From: Paludibacter sp. 47-17 | GTDB lineage: Bacteria > Bacteroidota > Bacteroidia > Bacteroidales > Paludibacteraceae | Direction: 5' to 3' | NCBI GenBank assembly: GCA_001898935.1 | Contig: MKVT01000009.1 | Span: 248,001 to 312,000, forward strand | DNA length: 64,000 nt | Shown: piece after piece, positions 8,415-17,531 of the stretch | Layout of the letters: each line of letters opens with the position of its first letter | How positions within the stretch are numbered: the first letter of the stretch is position 1 | Program-made: the position numbers and the translations under genes | Notes under the pieces: generated by a model | Databases searched by the model: none | Told to the model about the DNA's origin: nothing | Seen by the model: only the letters and a program-made list of their open reading frames with translations

Positions 8415-9035
8415 ATGAAACGAACAATTTTAACAACAGTACTCGTCTTACTGCTCTGTGCAGTTCCGGGAGTCAGGGCGCAGGATGTGGAAGTACACAT
8501 CGGCGAACGGCGGGAACTCACTCAGGCACAGAAAGATTCCATCTACCTCGCAAAACTCAGTCCCGAACAACTGATGGAGTTGAAACGAATGGAGATGGAG
8601 GTCGAAAAGGAACGCATCGAAGCACGAAGTAAAAATGAAATGCCCTTCACCAATATGGGTTTGCTGCTCATCGTTCTTGCTCCTTTCTTGTTTGTGATCG
8701 CCATTATCCTCATCAACACCCGGAGCAAACAGGCCGAGGCCCGCAGGCGGTACGAGATTTACATGAAATCGATCGAGATGGGACAACCGGTGCCGGCGCA
8801 CTTCTTCGACGAGCCCGACAAAAAGAGCAAATCGTCGAACCTCAAGCGGGGAATTATCTCACTGATGGTAGGTCTGGCATTTGGTGCCTACGCGATCATC
8901 GACCGCAACACCAGCCTCCCCTTCCTGCTGGCAGCTCTTATTCCCGGATTGGTAGGAATCGGTTACATTCTGGTACATAAACTCGAAAAACCTCAAACAG
9001 AAGAGAACGCAGTAAAGAGCGATGAGCAAAACTGA
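8415..9035 (+). CDS. DUF6249-like inner-membrane protein
   Basis: A 206-residue protein. It starts at the ATG of MKRTILTT; the frame is open upstream but has no similarity-like content. A cleavable signal peptide ends at VRAQ, followed by a charged segment (residues 30-70, many Glu/Lys), one membrane helix (about 80-100), a cytoplasmic Lys-rich stretch, and two closely spaced helices near 140-185. This layout fits the DUF6249 family often found beside ECF sigma genes in Bacteroidetes. Its reading frame overlaps the sigma gene by 14 bases, which indicates translational coupling. Function is unknown; sensing or anti-sigma support is inferred from context only. Confidence 0.75.
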   Translation: MKRTILTTVLVLLLCAVPGVRAQDVEVHIGERRELTQAQKDSIYLAKLSPEQLMELKRMEMEVEKERIEARSKNEMPFTNMGLLLIVLAPFLFVIAIILINTRSKQAEARRRYEIYMKSIEMGQPVPAHFFDEPDKKSKSSNLKRGIISLMVGLAFGAYAIIDRNTSLPFLLAALIPGLVGIGYILVHKLEKPQTEENAVKSDEQN

Positions 9036-9564
9036 AGATCTGAAATGGGTATCCCGCGCCACCCTGCTGGGTGACACCACTGCCTTCGATCATCTCGTCC
9101 GCAAATACCAGTCGTCCATCCGACGGTTCTTTCTGAACCTGACGATGGGCGACACCCAGCTGAGCGACGACCTGGCGCAGGAAACCTTTATCAAGGCCTG
9201 GCTCAACCTGAGTAGTTTTCAGGGGCTGGCCGGCTTTTCGACCTGGCTGTTTCGCATTGCCTACAACGTATATTACGATGCGGTGCGGTCGCGGAAGTTC
9301 ACTTCGGAGATCGACGAAACGGAGGTGAACCGCATGTACCAGGCCGAAAACGAATTTTCAGGCTCGAAGCTCGACATTCATACAGCACTGCAATTACTCC
9401 GGAAGGAGGAACGAACCGCGATTCTGCTTTTCTATATGGAAGATAAAAACCACAAGGAGATCGCTAAAATCATGGATAGCCCGCTGGGAACTATCAAGAC
9501 CTATATCCTGAAAGGGAAAGAAAAAATGGGGAAATATTTAAAAGAAAATGGTTATGAAGAATGA
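9022..9564 (+). CDS. ECF-type RNA polymerase sigma factor
   Basis: A 180-residue sigma-70 family protein with region 2 (DDLAQETFIKAWLNL and FSTWLFRIAYNVYYD, residues about 50-95) and region 4 (RTAILLFYMEDKNHKEIAKI with helix-turn-helix, about 130-165). No region 3 is present, as expected of extracytoplasmic-function sigma factors. Its start overlaps the upstream membrane gene by 14 bases and its end overlaps the next small membrane gene by 11 bases, so the three form one translationally coupled unit. Activity is probably controlled by the membrane partners (inference). No TonB-dependent receptor or FecR is present, so it is not the usual polysaccharide-uptake type. Confidence 0.93.
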   Translation: MSKTEDLKWVSRATLLGDTTAFDHLVRKYQSSIRRFFLNLTMGDTQLSDDLAQETFIKAWLNLSSFQGLAGFSTWLFRIAYNVYYDAVRSRKFTSEIDETEVNRMYQAENEFSGSKLDIHTALQLLRKEERTAILLFYMEDKNHKEIAKIMDSPLGTIKTYILKGKEKMGKYLKENGYEE

Positions 9565-9868
9565 TGACAGGATGATTCGCGCGTTTATGCAGGATCATAA
9601 ACAAGAAGTAGAGGATATTTATTTTTCGCGCAAGGTGATGCAGCAATTACCGCCTATACCCCGGAGCAAGGAGTGGATCGTGATTCCGTTTGCCGCACTG
9701 GGCACTCTGCTGGCCTGGCTGCTGGGATCCGACACTCCCATTAAGGTGGAAACGGTGCAGATGCCCGATAATTTCAATATCTATTACCTGATTGCAGCGG
9801 TGGCTGTGATTCCGTTCGTGGTACTCACGATGTATTGCATAAAGGAAAAGAAAATCCAGTTATTGTAA
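9554..9868 (+). CDS. DUF5056-type small membrane protein, candidate anti-sigma partner
   Basis: About 104 residues from the ATG at 9554; an ATG at 9548 adds two residues. A short cytoplasmic N-terminus with the family-like stretch DIYFSRKVMQQLP precedes two membrane helices (about 42-60 and 74-95). It overlaps the end of the sigma gene, and the pairing with ECF sigma factors suggests an anti-sigma role. It is much shorter than typical anti-sigma proteins and has no zinc-binding HxxxCxxC motif. The 3' end overlaps the convergent lipoprotein gene by 9 bases. Confidence 0.75.
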   Translation: MKNDDRMIRAFMQDHKQEVEDIYFSRKVMQQLPPIPRSKEWIVIPFAALGTLLAWLLGSDTPIKVETVQMPDNFNIYYLIAAVAVIPFVVLTMYCIKEKKIQLL

Positions 9869-10510
9869 ACGGACGGCCGAACTGCTTATCCGGCGGTTGG
9901 TATGTACCGTGGTAACGCGCTGGTGAGCCTCGCCGGTGCTGGTCGAGAACCGCGAATCGAAATACGGCAGCGGATCCTCGAAACGGCCTTTCAATCGGGT
10001 ACTGTCGTTGAGGGTGAAATCAAAGTCGATCCGGGTAATGATTCCCGCATTCACTACTTTCATGGTTCCGGAACTGATAAACTTGGTAACTGTATAAAGT
10101 TCGTTCGGCTCCACAAAATACACGAAGGCGCCTATTTCAAACTTTTGCCCGTCGACGTCCAGCTCCCGCCCCGGCGCAAGGTGAAAAGGTGCAGTTGCAG
10201 TGCTTACCGTATACGTGCCTTCGGGCAATAAGGTGTCGGCCGGCGCCACGAATATATCTTCAAGGTATAGATACTGCCCCGTACCCTGCAGTTTACCGCT
10301 GGCCGCATCGATGGAAAGCTTGTTGGTAAACAGCGACAAGGTAAGCACATTTTCGTCGATCGCATTGGCCTGGTAATAGTTTCCCCAGAAGTCGGCATAC
10401 CCCCAGGTATACAGCGGATCGTCCTCGTAATCGTACACAAAAGGCTCTTTCTTCTCGCACGACGACAAAAGAACGATCAGGAACAAAGGAAACAGAACAA
10501 GCTTTTGCAT
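9860..10510 (-). CDS. Lipoprotein, unknown function
   Basis: A 216-residue protein. The chosen ATG (10510) gives the lipoprotein signal MQKLVLFPLFLIVLLSSC with Cys18 as the lipidated residue. A frame extension upstream would bury the signal. The mature part is strand-rich with several Tyr/Phe and has no motif I recognise. It resembles small Bacteroidetes surface lipoproteins of unknown role. It lies 28 bases downstream of the permease gene on the same strand and may be co-transcribed with it. Confidence 0.8.
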   Translation of the reverse strand: MQKLVLFPLFLIVLLSSCEKKEPFVYDYEDDPLYTWGYADFWGNYYQANAIDENVLTLSLFTNKLSIDAASGKLQGTGQYLYLEDIFVAPADTLLPEGTYTVSTATAPFHLAPGRELDVDGQKFEIGAFVYFVEPNELYTVTKFISSGTMKVVNAGIITRIDFDFTLNDSTRLKGRFEDPLPYFDSRFSTSTGEAHQRVTTVHTNRRISSSAVRLQ

Positions 10511-10538
10511 ATCACTCTCTTTTCGGGATAAAAAATGA

Positions 10539-11831
10539 TTAGTCGATTTTATTTTCCACACGGATATAGCGTACCGGATACCATGCCGCTAAAAAACCCA
10601 TCACCAGTACAGTAAGTAAAACTAATAAAAGGTCGGAAAATTGTGTTACAGCGGGGTATTTATCGATAATATATCCCGGTCCGAGCCTGATGATTCCCCA
10701 ATGCTCCTGCACGAGCGAGAACAGCGTGCCCAGCACCAGTCCCACGGCGGCTCCCACAGCCGAGATCAACCAGCCTTCGAGCAAAAAGATTTGCTGAATC
10801 AGGCGGCGGTCGGCGCCCAGGTTGCGCAAGGTGAGAATATCGGCCTTCTTATCGATAATAAGCATCGATAAAGCACCGATTACATTGAAGGTGGCAATCA
10901 GCAGGATAAAACTCAATATCAGAAAGGTAATCCATTTCTCGATACGCATAATGGAGAAATAACTCTCCTGCTGCTCGTAGCGGTCCTTCACCGTGAAGCC
11001 CGGGCCCAGCAGGGCGCCCAGTTCGTTCTTCACATCGGCGATATCGGCAGTTTCGCGCAGTTTCAATTCCACTGCAGTGGCTTCGTTGCCGGCATACTCA
11101 AACAATTGGCGGGCCAGATCGAGCGACACCAGTACGTACTGATTGTCGTATTCGTTCTGCTGAATTGAAAAAATACCCGCCACATACACCGCCGATTCCA
11201 CAAAGCTGTTTTCGGGTCGCAACAAATTGATCTGCGCATTACGCCTGGGAGCGTAAATATACAGCGGATCGATAAAATAAGCACCAAGTCCGAACGTTGC
11301 AGCCACCCCAAGTCCCGGCACCGCCCGTTCGAAAGCCCCGTCGTAGAGCTGAAATTGCCCTTCGAACAACAAACTGTCGATCCGGGTCATAGCGTGAAAC
11401 TTCTTCTCGTTCACACCCTTGATGAGTGCCGGCATCTGCTTATCCTTGAAACGAAGCAAGGCATTTTCCTGTACCACTTCCGAAAACACAGCCACCGCCT
11501 CATGATTGCGCACCTGCTGCATCACCGGCGTATCGGTCGTGAAATACTTTCCTTCGACGGCCGTAATTTTCAACTCGGGATCGAAATCGGAAAACAAGCC
11601 GGTAAACAGATCTCCGAATCCGTTAAAGATCGACAGCACGATGACAAGCGCCATTGTTCCTACCGCCACGCCCGCCGACGAAATGCCCGAAATCACATTA
11701 ATGGCATTGTGCGATTTCTTTGAAAAAAGATAGCGGCGCGCGATGCGGAACGAAAACCGCAGACGCGCACCGAAAACTGCATTCCCCCCGGGAGAAACCG
11801 CCGGCCCTGATGAAAATGTGGAAGTATTCAT
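10539..11831 (-). CDS. LolC/LolE-type FtsX-like permease
   Basis: A 430-residue inner-membrane protein. The core RRYLFSKKSHNAINVISG near residue 35, a first membrane helix, a periplasmic MacB-like domain (about 75-290) and three C-terminal helices match the lipoprotein-releasing permease family, which with LolD extracts outer-membrane lipoproteins. No LolD ATPase gene is nearby. The N-terminus is about 25 residues longer than usual and rich in Ser, Gly and Pro. No later ATG precedes the conserved core, so either the extension is real or a non-ATG start (for example CTG) is used. It follows rbfA at 15 bases. Confidence 0.88.
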   Translation of the reverse strand: MNTSTFSSGPAVSPGGNAVFGARLRFSFRIARRYLFSKKSHNAINVISGISSAGVAVGTMALVIVLSIFNGFGDLFTGLFSDFDPELKITAVEGKYFTTDTPVMQQVRNHEAVAVFSEVVQENALLRFKDKQMPALIKGVNEKKFHAMTRIDSLLFEGQFQLYDGAFERAVPGLGVAATFGLGAYFIDPLYIYAPRRNAQINLLRPENSFVESAVYVAGIFSIQQNEYDNQYVLVSLDLARQLFEYAGNEATAVELKLRETADIADVKNELGALLGPGFTVKDRYEQQESYFSIMRIEKWITFLILSFILLIATFNVIGALSMLIIDKKADILTLRNLGADRRLIQQIFLLEGWLISAVGAAVGLVLGTLFSLVQEHWGIIRLGPGYIIDKYPAVTQFSDLLLVLLTVLVMGFLAAWYPVRYIRVENKID

Positions 11832-11846
11832 CGATTGCGTACCGTT

Positions 11847-12221
11847 TTAGTCCTGCTCTTCGTCGGGATTAAGCGGCGAAGGCGGATCCTGTTTCAGCAG
11901 GTTGTCGATATTTTCGAGGTAGTCGAGCGTATCGTCGAGGTGAAACACCAGTTCGGGAATAATTCTTAACTGGTTTTTCACCCGTTTACCCAGTTCGAAC
12001 CGCAGTTGCTTGGTATCGAGCTTTACCTGTTCGAGGGTAGCCGCCACTTTACCGGCGGGAAAAATACTCAGGCTCACATGCGAAATACTCAGGTCGGGAC
12101 TGATTTTAGCATTGGTTACACTGATGATGACCCCCTGCATTTTTTTAGCATACAGCATAAAGATTTCGCCCAGTTCCTTCTGGAGCAGGCGCGCTATTTT
12201 CATTTGTCGTGTTGTTTCCAT
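11847..12221 (-). CDS. rbfA: Ribosome-binding factor A
   Basis: A KH-fold protein needed for maturation of the 30S subunit and 16S rRNA 5'-end processing. 124 residues, normal length. It begins METTRQMKIARLLQKELGEIF, and the later DLSISHVSLSIFP and the C-terminal RIIPELVFHLDDTLDY are family hallmarks. The C-terminal tail DPPSPLNPDEEQD is acidic. It is transcribed with the permease downstream (15 bases), an arrangement common in Bacteroidetes, and lies 39 bases after cysS. Confidence 0.95.
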   Translation of the reverse strand: METTRQMKIARLLQKELGEIFMLYAKKMQGVIISVTNAKISPDLSISHVSLSIFPAGKVAATLEQVKLDTKQLRFELGKRVKNQLRIIPELVFHLDDTLDYLENIDNLLKQDPPSPLNPDEEQD

Positions 12222-12260
12222 ACTTCCTCCTTTGCCCTTCCGGGCTATTTAATATTCGGT

Positions 12261-13730
12261 TCAGAGCCTCCACTCGAAACCCTCTTTCGTATCTTTAATT
12301 TCGAACCCAAGGGCCGACAGCTCGTTGCGGATGCGGTCGCTGGTAGCCCAGTCTTTGTTTTTCTTGGCCTCCAGCCTGATGTTCAGCAGCAGGTCGATGG
12401 CTTTCTGATAAGCTTCGGTTCCCTTGTTTTGTGCCGATTCATCCTTTATACCGAGCAGCTTTTCCAGATAAAGCCCGAAAACCTCCTTCAATTCAGCAAG
12501 CTCTCCGGCCGAAATACTTGCTTTTCCGTCGTGCACCAGGTTGATGGTTTTCAGGGCATCAAATAGGTGGGCGATCACAACCGGGGTATTGAGGTCGTCG
12601 TTCATGGCCGCTTCGCAATCGGAACGCAGATCGAATACCGGCGAAGCGGAAGCCATGGGTCCGGCGCCTTCCAGTTTTAGTAGCCGCGCATAGCCTTCGA
12701 GCAGCCGCTCGAGTCCTTTCTCGGAAGCCTCCAGCGCCTCGCTGCTGAAGTCGACCGTACTCCGGTAATGCGCCTGCAGGATAAAAAAGCGGATGGTCAT
12801 CGGACTGAAAGCTTTGCTCAACAACGGATGGTTGCCCGTGAAAAACTGCTCCAGCGTGATAAAATTCCCCAGCGACTTCCCCATTTTCTGACCACCGATC
12901 GTAATCATGTTGTTGTGCATCCAGTAACGCACCGAATCCTTCCCCAGCGCTGCACACGACTGAGCAATTTCACACTCGTGGTGCGGGAACATCAGGTCCA
13001 TGCCTCCGCCGTGGATATCGAACTCCTCGCCCAGGTATTTGGTCCCCATGGCCGAACACTCCATGTGCCAGCCGGGAAAACCTTCGCTCCAGGGCGCTTT
13101 CCAGCGCATGATATGTTCGGGCGAAGCTTTCTTCCACAAGGCGAAATCCACACTGCGGCGCTTCTCGCTTTGCCCGTCGAGTTCGCGGGTCGTTTCGAGC
13201 ATTTCCTCCACATTGCGCCCCGACAACTTGCCGTAGCGATAGTCCTTATTGTATTTCTCCACATCGAAGTATACCGATCCTTCGCTTTCGTAAGCATAAC
13301 CGGCATCCAGAATTTTCTGTGTAAATTCGATCTGTTCCATTATATGCCCCGATGCATGCGGCTCGATGCTGGGTGGCAATACATTGAGCGCTTCCATCGC
13401 CTTATGGTAGCGGTTCACGTAATATTGCACCACCTCCATGGGTTCCAGCTGATCGAGCCGGGCTTTTTTGGCAATTTTATCTTCACCGGCATCGGCATCG
13501 TTTTCGAGATGACCCACATCGGTGATATTGCGCACATAGCGCACCTTATACCCGAGGTGTTGCAGGTAACGGAACAAGACATCGAAGGTGATTGCCGGAC
13601 GGGCATGTCCCAGGTGCGGATCGCCGTATACGGTAGGGCCGCAAACATACAAACCCACGTTGGGTGCATGCAGGGGAATAAACTCTTCCTTCTTACGCGA
13701 TAAAGTGTTGTATATGTTCATTTTAGTCAT
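12261..13730 (-). CDS. cysS: Cysteinyl-tRNA synthetase
   Basis: Charges tRNA-Cys. The 489 residues are full length for this class I enzyme. The zinc-binding Cys is in [10 protein letters not shown] near residue 30, the HIGH motif appears as PHLGHAR just after it, and the KMSKS motif appears as QKMGKSLGN near residue 285. The C-terminal helical and anticodon-binding region is present. An alternative start two codons downstream (MNIYNT) is possible. It lies between ruvB and rbfA on the same strand with gaps of 67 and 39 bases. Confidence 0.97.
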   Translation of the reverse strand: MTKMNIYNTLSRKKEEFIPLHAPNVGLYVCGPTVYGDPHLGHARPAITFDVLFRYLQHLGYKVRYVRNITDVGHLENDADAGEDKIAKKARLDQLEPMEVVQYYVNRYHKAMEALNVLPPSIEPHASGHIMEQIEFTQKILDAGYAYESEGSVYFDVEKYNKDYRYGKLSGRNVEEMLETTRELDGQSEKRRSVDFALWKKASPEHIMRWKAPWSEGFPGWHMECSAMGTKYLGEEFDIHGGGMDLMFPHHECEIAQSCAALGKDSVRYWMHNNMITIGGQKMGKSLGNFITLEQFFTGNHPLLSKAFSPMTIRFFILQAHYRSTVDFSSEALEASEKGLERLLEGYARLLKLEGAGPMASASPVFDLRSDCEAAMNDDLNTPVVIAHLFDALKTINLVHDGKASISAGELAELKEVFGLYLEKLLGIKDESAQNKGTEAYQKAIDLLLNIRLEAKKNKDWATSDRIRNELSALGFEIKDTKEGFEWRL

Positions 13731-13797
13731 TAAGTATCAAATTATGAACTGGTAATTGCAGGTCGTCAGGAAAAAACGGGCCCCGACAACGAACCAG

Positions 13798-14814
13798 TTA
13801 AAAAAGCGTCTTCATCTCCCCTTCCCGGGTCTTACCAAGGTGCTTATAGGCCAGTTCTGTCACTTCCCTTCCGCGGGGCGTACGTTTCAGGAAACCTTCT
13901 TTGATCAGGAAGGGCTCGTACACTTCTTCCAGCGTTCCGGGATCCTCGCCCAGCGCAGTAGCAATGGTGGTAAGTCCTACGGGGCCTCCCCTGAATTTAT
14001 CGATAATGGTGGTAAGCAGTTTATTATCCACTTCGTCCAACCCGTATTTATCGATATTGAGCGCTTCGAGTGCATAACACGAAATCTCGTGGTCGATGCG
14101 GCCCGAGCCTTTCACCTGGGCAAAGTCGCGCACCCGGCGCAGCAAAGCATTGGCAATACGGGGCGTTCCGCGGCTCCGGCTCCCTATCTCGGTAGCCGCC
14201 CGGGCATCGATAGGCACCTGCAGCAAACCCGCCGAACGTTTTATGATACCGGTAATCACCTCCAGATCGTAATATTCAAAATGACAGTTGATCCCGAACC
14301 GGGCGCGGAGCGGAGCAGTAAGCAAACCGCTACGGGTGGTGGCTCCGATAAGCGTGAACGGGTTCAGATCGAGCTGGATCGACCGGGCCGAGGGACCTTT
14401 ATCGATCATGATATCGATGCGATAATCCTCCATGGCCGAGTACAGGTACTCTTCAACAATCGGACTCAGGCGGTGGATCTCGTCGATGAAAAGTACATCG
14501 TTCGTATCCAGACTGGTAAGCAAACCGGCCAGATCGCCCGGCTTGTCGAGCACCGGCCCCGAGGTAATCTTGAATCCTACATTCAGTTCGTTGGCGATAA
14601 TATTCGACAGGGTGGTCTTACCCAATCCCGGGGGGCCGTGCAATAATACATGGTCGAGCGATTCGCCGCGCATACTGGCTGCCTGAACGAAAATCCGCAG
14701 ATTCTCCACAATCTTGTTCTGCCCGCTGAAATCGTCGAACGATAGCGGACGCAGGGCATTTTCGAATTCCTTCTCGCCCGCGCGGTTGTTTCGTATATCA
14801 AAGTTTTCGGACAT
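13798..14814 (-). CDS. ruvB: Holliday junction branch-migration ATPase RuvB
   Basis: A 338-residue AAA+ motor that with RuvA drives branch migration during recombination. The start is set at MSENFDIRN (14814). Upstream codons are open but resemble no family N-terminus. Walker A is [12 protein letters not shown] near residue 60, Walker B is FIDEIHRL, the sensor/arginine region is [16 protein letters not shown], and the C-terminal winged helix contains GPVGLTTIA. Two tandem minus-strand -7 boxes lie at 14891-14906. No ruvA or ruvC is present in the window. Confidence 0.97.
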   Translation of the reverse strand: MSENFDIRNNRAGEKEFENALRPLSFDDFSGQNKIVENLRIFVQAASMRGESLDHVLLHGPPGLGKTTLSNIIANELNVGFKITSGPVLDKPGDLAGLLTSLDTNDVLFIDEIHRLSPIVEEYLYSAMEDYRIDIMIDKGPSARSIQLDLNPFTLIGATTRSGLLTAPLRARFGINCHFEYYDLEVITGIIKRSAGLLQVPIDARAATEIGSRSRGTPRIANALLRRVRDFAQVKGSGRIDHEISCYALEALNIDKYGLDEVDNKLLTTIIDKFRGGPVGLTTIATALGEDPGTLEEVYEPFLIKEGFLKRTPRGREVTELAYKHLGKTREGEMKTLF

Positions 14815-15148
14815 AGCCTGTATAATAAATAAAATATCAACACTCCTGAACGAGGCAACAGTAGAACTCAGCTCGCTGCCGAACAGTCTGCAAAAATACA
14901 AAAATAAGCCGGGATAAGAAAATACCCGCCGGCAGACCCATTAGTTGATTAAACCGGGCCGGCCGTACTATCAATCTGATAGCTACAGCAAAAAATTAAC
15001 ATAAATACGAAGCCCTGGGCATCATAAAATAATCACATTGACATCAATTGAAAATATTTACTTTTTATTTGACATTATTTTAGGCATTTACACATCACTT
15101 TGTTTAATTTTGCGGCCACAATCAAACAAATTGAAAAAAAACATACAC
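14815..15148. other. 334-bp divergent intergenic region, ruvB / ammonium transporter
   Basis: Holds no gene that I can support. It contains two tandem CAAAAATA boxes (14891-14898 and 14899-14906), which read TATTTTTG on the minus strand and can serve ruvB. A 6-bp palindrome CTATCA/TGATAG with 3-base loop (14968-14982) is a possible operator. A plus-strand -7 box TAATTTTG (15105-15112) lies 36 bases before the transporter ATG. A GGCCGGCC palindrome is at about 14958-14965. Nitrogen control of the transporter from this region is plausible but not shown. Confidence 0.55.
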
Positions 15149-16489
15149 ATGACAGCATCTGTAGCATTGAAGTATCGCCTGCCTTTTGTATTGATAGCAG
15201 CGATAGCAGTAATTTCACTGATCCCGGTGGATTACACTACCCTTATGCCCGAAGGAGTAACAACCGAACTCAATCATGCCGACACTTCCTGGTTGTTGAT
15301 GGCGTCGGCCCTGGTTTTACTGATGACGCCGGGACTTGCATTTTTCTACGGCGGCATGGTTCGTTACAAGAACCTGGTATCCACACTGTTGCAAAGTTTT
15401 ATCGCTTTAGGTATCATCAGCGTTTTATGGATAGTGGTCGGATTCAGCATGGCATTTGGCGATAGCCTGGGAGGATTCATCGGCAATCCTACCACCTTTA
15501 TGTTGTTTAAAAACGTAGGATTCGCACCCAATGCCGATTTCGGCCCTACCATTCCGTTCGCTTTGTTCGCGATGTTCCAGCTCAAATTTGCCATCATCAC
15601 TCCCGCGCTCATCACAGGCGGACTGGCCGAACGCGTGCGGTTCACCTCCCTCATGCTGTTCATCATCCTGTTCTCGCTGTTTATCTACGCTCCCCTGGCG
15701 CACTGGACCTGGCATCCCGAAGGATTTTTACGCCAGTGGGGGGTACTCGACTTTGCCGGCGGCACGGTGGTACATATCTCGGCCGGATTTGCAGCGCTCA
15801 GCGGCGCTATTTTCCTGGGGAAACGAAAAAACGTGAGTTCGCAGTCGCGACCGGTCAACATTCCTTATATCTTATTGGGCACTGGCCTGCTTTGGTTCGG
15901 CTGGTTCGGGTTCAATGCCGGCTCATCGCTGGCAGCCGACGAACTGGCTGTGCGCGCTTTCGTCAACACCAACCTGTCGTCGGCCACCGCCATGCTGGCA
16001 TGGCTGCTTGCCGACGGAGCTCTCGGCCGCAAACGATCGGCTGCAGGCGCGGCGATAGGCGCCGTAGTCGGGCTGGTGGCCATTACTCCGGCAGCAGGGT
16101 TCGTAACGGTAGGTCAGAGTGTTTTTATCGGATTCGTTGCGGCCATCGTGAGCTATACCGCCGTACAACTCAAATCGCGCACCAACATCGACGACACGCT
16201 CGATGTATTTCCCTGCCACGGATTGGGCGGAATAACCGGCATGTTGCTCACAGGAGTTTTTGCCGTCGAAGGAGGCGAAGGAGTGGGTTTAATCCACGGC
16301 AATGTCGAACAATTTCTGTTTTATTTACTCGCCCTGCTCATTGTAAGCGCATTCACCTTCGGAGGCTCCTACCTTCTGTATAAAATTACCGACAGAATTG
16401 TGCCCATGCGTGTAAGTCCGGAACAGGAAGCCGCCGGCCTCGACATCACCCAGCACGGCGAAGAAGCCTTTGATTTTTCAAAAGAATAA
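15149..16489 (+). CDS. amt: Ammonium transporter
   Basis: A trimeric inner-membrane channel for NH3/NH4+. The start is set at MTASVALKYRLPF (15149), giving 446 residues. The frame is open upstream but lies over the promoter. About 11 membrane helices follow a short signal-like segment. The twin pore histidines are in VVHISAGFAAL (about residue 207) and FPCHGLGGITG (about 355), and DTSWLLMASALVLLMTPGLA is the family N-terminal helix. The C-terminal tail is short and there is no fused PII domain. No glnK gene lies next to it. A 16-bp hairpin lies shortly after the stop. Confidence 0.95.
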   Translation: MTASVALKYRLPFVLIAAIAVISLIPVDYTTLMPEGVTTELNHADTSWLLMASALVLLMTPGLAFFYGGMVRYKNLVSTLLQSFIALGIISVLWIVVGFSMAFGDSLGGFIGNPTTFMLFKNVGFAPNADFGPTIPFALFAMFQLKFAIITPALITGGLAERVRFTSLMLFIILFSLFIYAPLAHWTWHPEGFLRQWGVLDFAGGTVVHISAGFAALSGAIFLGKRKNVSSQSRPVNIPYILLGTGLLWFGWFGFNAGSSLAADELAVRAFVNTNLSSATAMLAWLLADGALGRKRSAAGAAIGAVVGLVAITPAAGFVTVGQSVFIGFVAAIVSYTAVQLKSRTNIDDTLDVFPCHGLGGITGMLLTGVFAVEGGEGVGLIHGNVEQFLFYLLALLIVSAFTFGGSYLLYKITDRIVPMRVSPEQEAAGLDITQHGEEAFDFSKE

Positions 16490-16513
16490 TTTTGCCGGCG
16501 AACGAAAAGCATT

Positions 16514-16521
16514 TATCTTTG
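16514..16521 (+). promoter_or_regulatory. -7 box (TATCTTTG) upstream of the esterase
   Basis: A perfect TAnnTTTG match. Its last base is the first base of a 16-bp inverted repeat, so the start of transcription would fall inside the hairpin. It lies 108 bases before the esterase ATG. Confidence 0.45.
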
Positions 16522-16573
16522 CAAGCGGACAAAAGCAACCGGCAATCAAGCCGTGCCGCTTTTGTCCGCTTGC
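16521..16573 (+). terminator. 16-bp perfect inverted repeat between transporter and esterase
   Basis: GCAAGCGGACAAAAGC (16521-16536) pairs perfectly with GCTTTTGTCCGCTTGC (16558-16573). The 21-base loop contains a further CGGC/GCCG pairing. No T-run follows, so it is either a terminator of the transporter mRNA of the T-less type or a 5' leader structure of the esterase mRNA. The sequence does not decide between them. Confidence 0.6.
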
Positions 16574-16629
16574 AGTTTACAATCCATACCTTTCGGGGTT
16601 ATAATCAGTTGTTTCTATCAATGTGCCGT

Positions 16630-17445
16630 ATGAAAAAATTCTTCCTGCTCTCGTTACTTTTCCTTTTACTGCTGCCTGCATTCTCGCAAGCCCTTGTCGA
16701 CACGCTAAAGGTATATTCTCCTTCGATGAAAAAGGAGGTCAAATCGGTAATTATTCTTCCCGAAAACTACACGCCCGAAAAAAAATACCCCGTCATCTAC
16801 CTGCTCCATGGGTACAGCGACAGTTATTCGAAATGGGTGCGCACCGTACCTTCGATAAAAGAACTGGCGAGCAACTACGAAATCATCTTCGTTTGCCCCG
16901 ACGGAGCTTTCAGCAGCTGGTATGTCGACAGCCCCATCGACCCGGAATTTCAATACGAAACCTACATCACCAAGGAACTGAGAGCGTATGTCGAAAAGAA
17001 CTACTCCACCATCGCGAAGCGCGAAGGCCGCGCCATCACCGGCCTGAGCATGGGCGGTCATGGAGCGTTGATTTTAGCCATGCGTAATAAAAACATTTAC
17101 GCACATGCAGGCAGCATGAGCGGAGTTACCGACATCACCGCGCTCGACCGCAACCTCGATCTCAGCAAACGCCTGGGCAACAAGGAAGAAAACATGGAAA
17201 CATGGAAAAAGAACTCGGCGTATTTTCTGGCCGACGAACTGAAGAACGGCGAATTGAACCTGGTAATCGAGTGTGGCACCGGCGATTTTTTATTCGACGC
17301 CAATCAGAAATTCCATCAGAAACTGATGGAATTGAAAATCGATCACGATTATACGACCCGTCCGGGCGTTCACAACTGGGACTACTGGACCAATGCCATC
17401 CAGTATCAGACGCTTTTTTTCCACCGGGCATTCAAGCGCAACTAA
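16630..17445 (+). CDS. Secreted alpha/beta-hydrolase esterase (esterase D / tributyrin-esterase-like)
   Basis: A 271-residue protein with a signal peptide ending at AFSQ (residue 20). An ATG at 16621 would add three residues. Catalytic serine 140 lies in the nucleophile elbow GLSMGG, the oxyanion region is YLLHGYSDS, the likely acid is Asp219 or Asp223 in GTGDFLFD, and the histidine is His248 in PGVHNWDYW. The family contains acetyl-, feruloyl- and tributyrin esterases and S-formylglutathione hydrolases, so the substrate cannot be read off. Export suggests periplasmic or surface ester hydrolysis, for example of plant polysaccharide decorations. It is convergent with pckA. Confidence 0.9.
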   Translation: MKKFFLLSLLFLLLLPAFSQALVDTLKVYSPSMKKEVKSVIILPENYTPEKKYPVIYLLHGYSDSYSKWVRTVPSIKELASNYEIIFVCPDGAFSSWYVDSPIDPEFQYETYITKELRAYVEKNYSTIAKREGRAITGLSMGGHGALILAMRNKNIYAHAGSMSGVTDITALDRNLDLSKRLGNKEENMETWKKNSAYFLADELKNGELNLVIECGTGDFLFDANQKFHQKLMELKIDHDYTTRPGVHNWDYWTNAIQYQTLFFHRAFKRN

Positions 17446-17475
17446 AAACGCCGCCGTCCCGGCTCTCTTTTATAA

Positions 17476-17524
17476 GTTCTATGATCCTTTTTTTCTCATG
17501 CCTCATAGAACTCAAAAGGATCAT
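17476..17524. repeat. Two interlocking, mutually exclusive inverted repeats
   Basis: GTTCTATGA (17476-17484) pairs with TCATAGAAC (17503-17511), while ATGATCCTTTT (17481-17491) pairs with AAAAGGATCAT (17514-17524). The left arms overlap, so only one stem, or a partial pseudoknot, can form at a time. It lies in the convergent gap between the esterase and pckA and may contribute to termination on either strand. Confidence 0.55.
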
Positions 17525-17531
17525 ACAAACA

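Noticed and set aside
9540-9570. Frameshift joining the sigma factor and the small membrane protein
   Set aside because: Both products are complete and of family length; the 11-base overlap is ordinary translational coupling.
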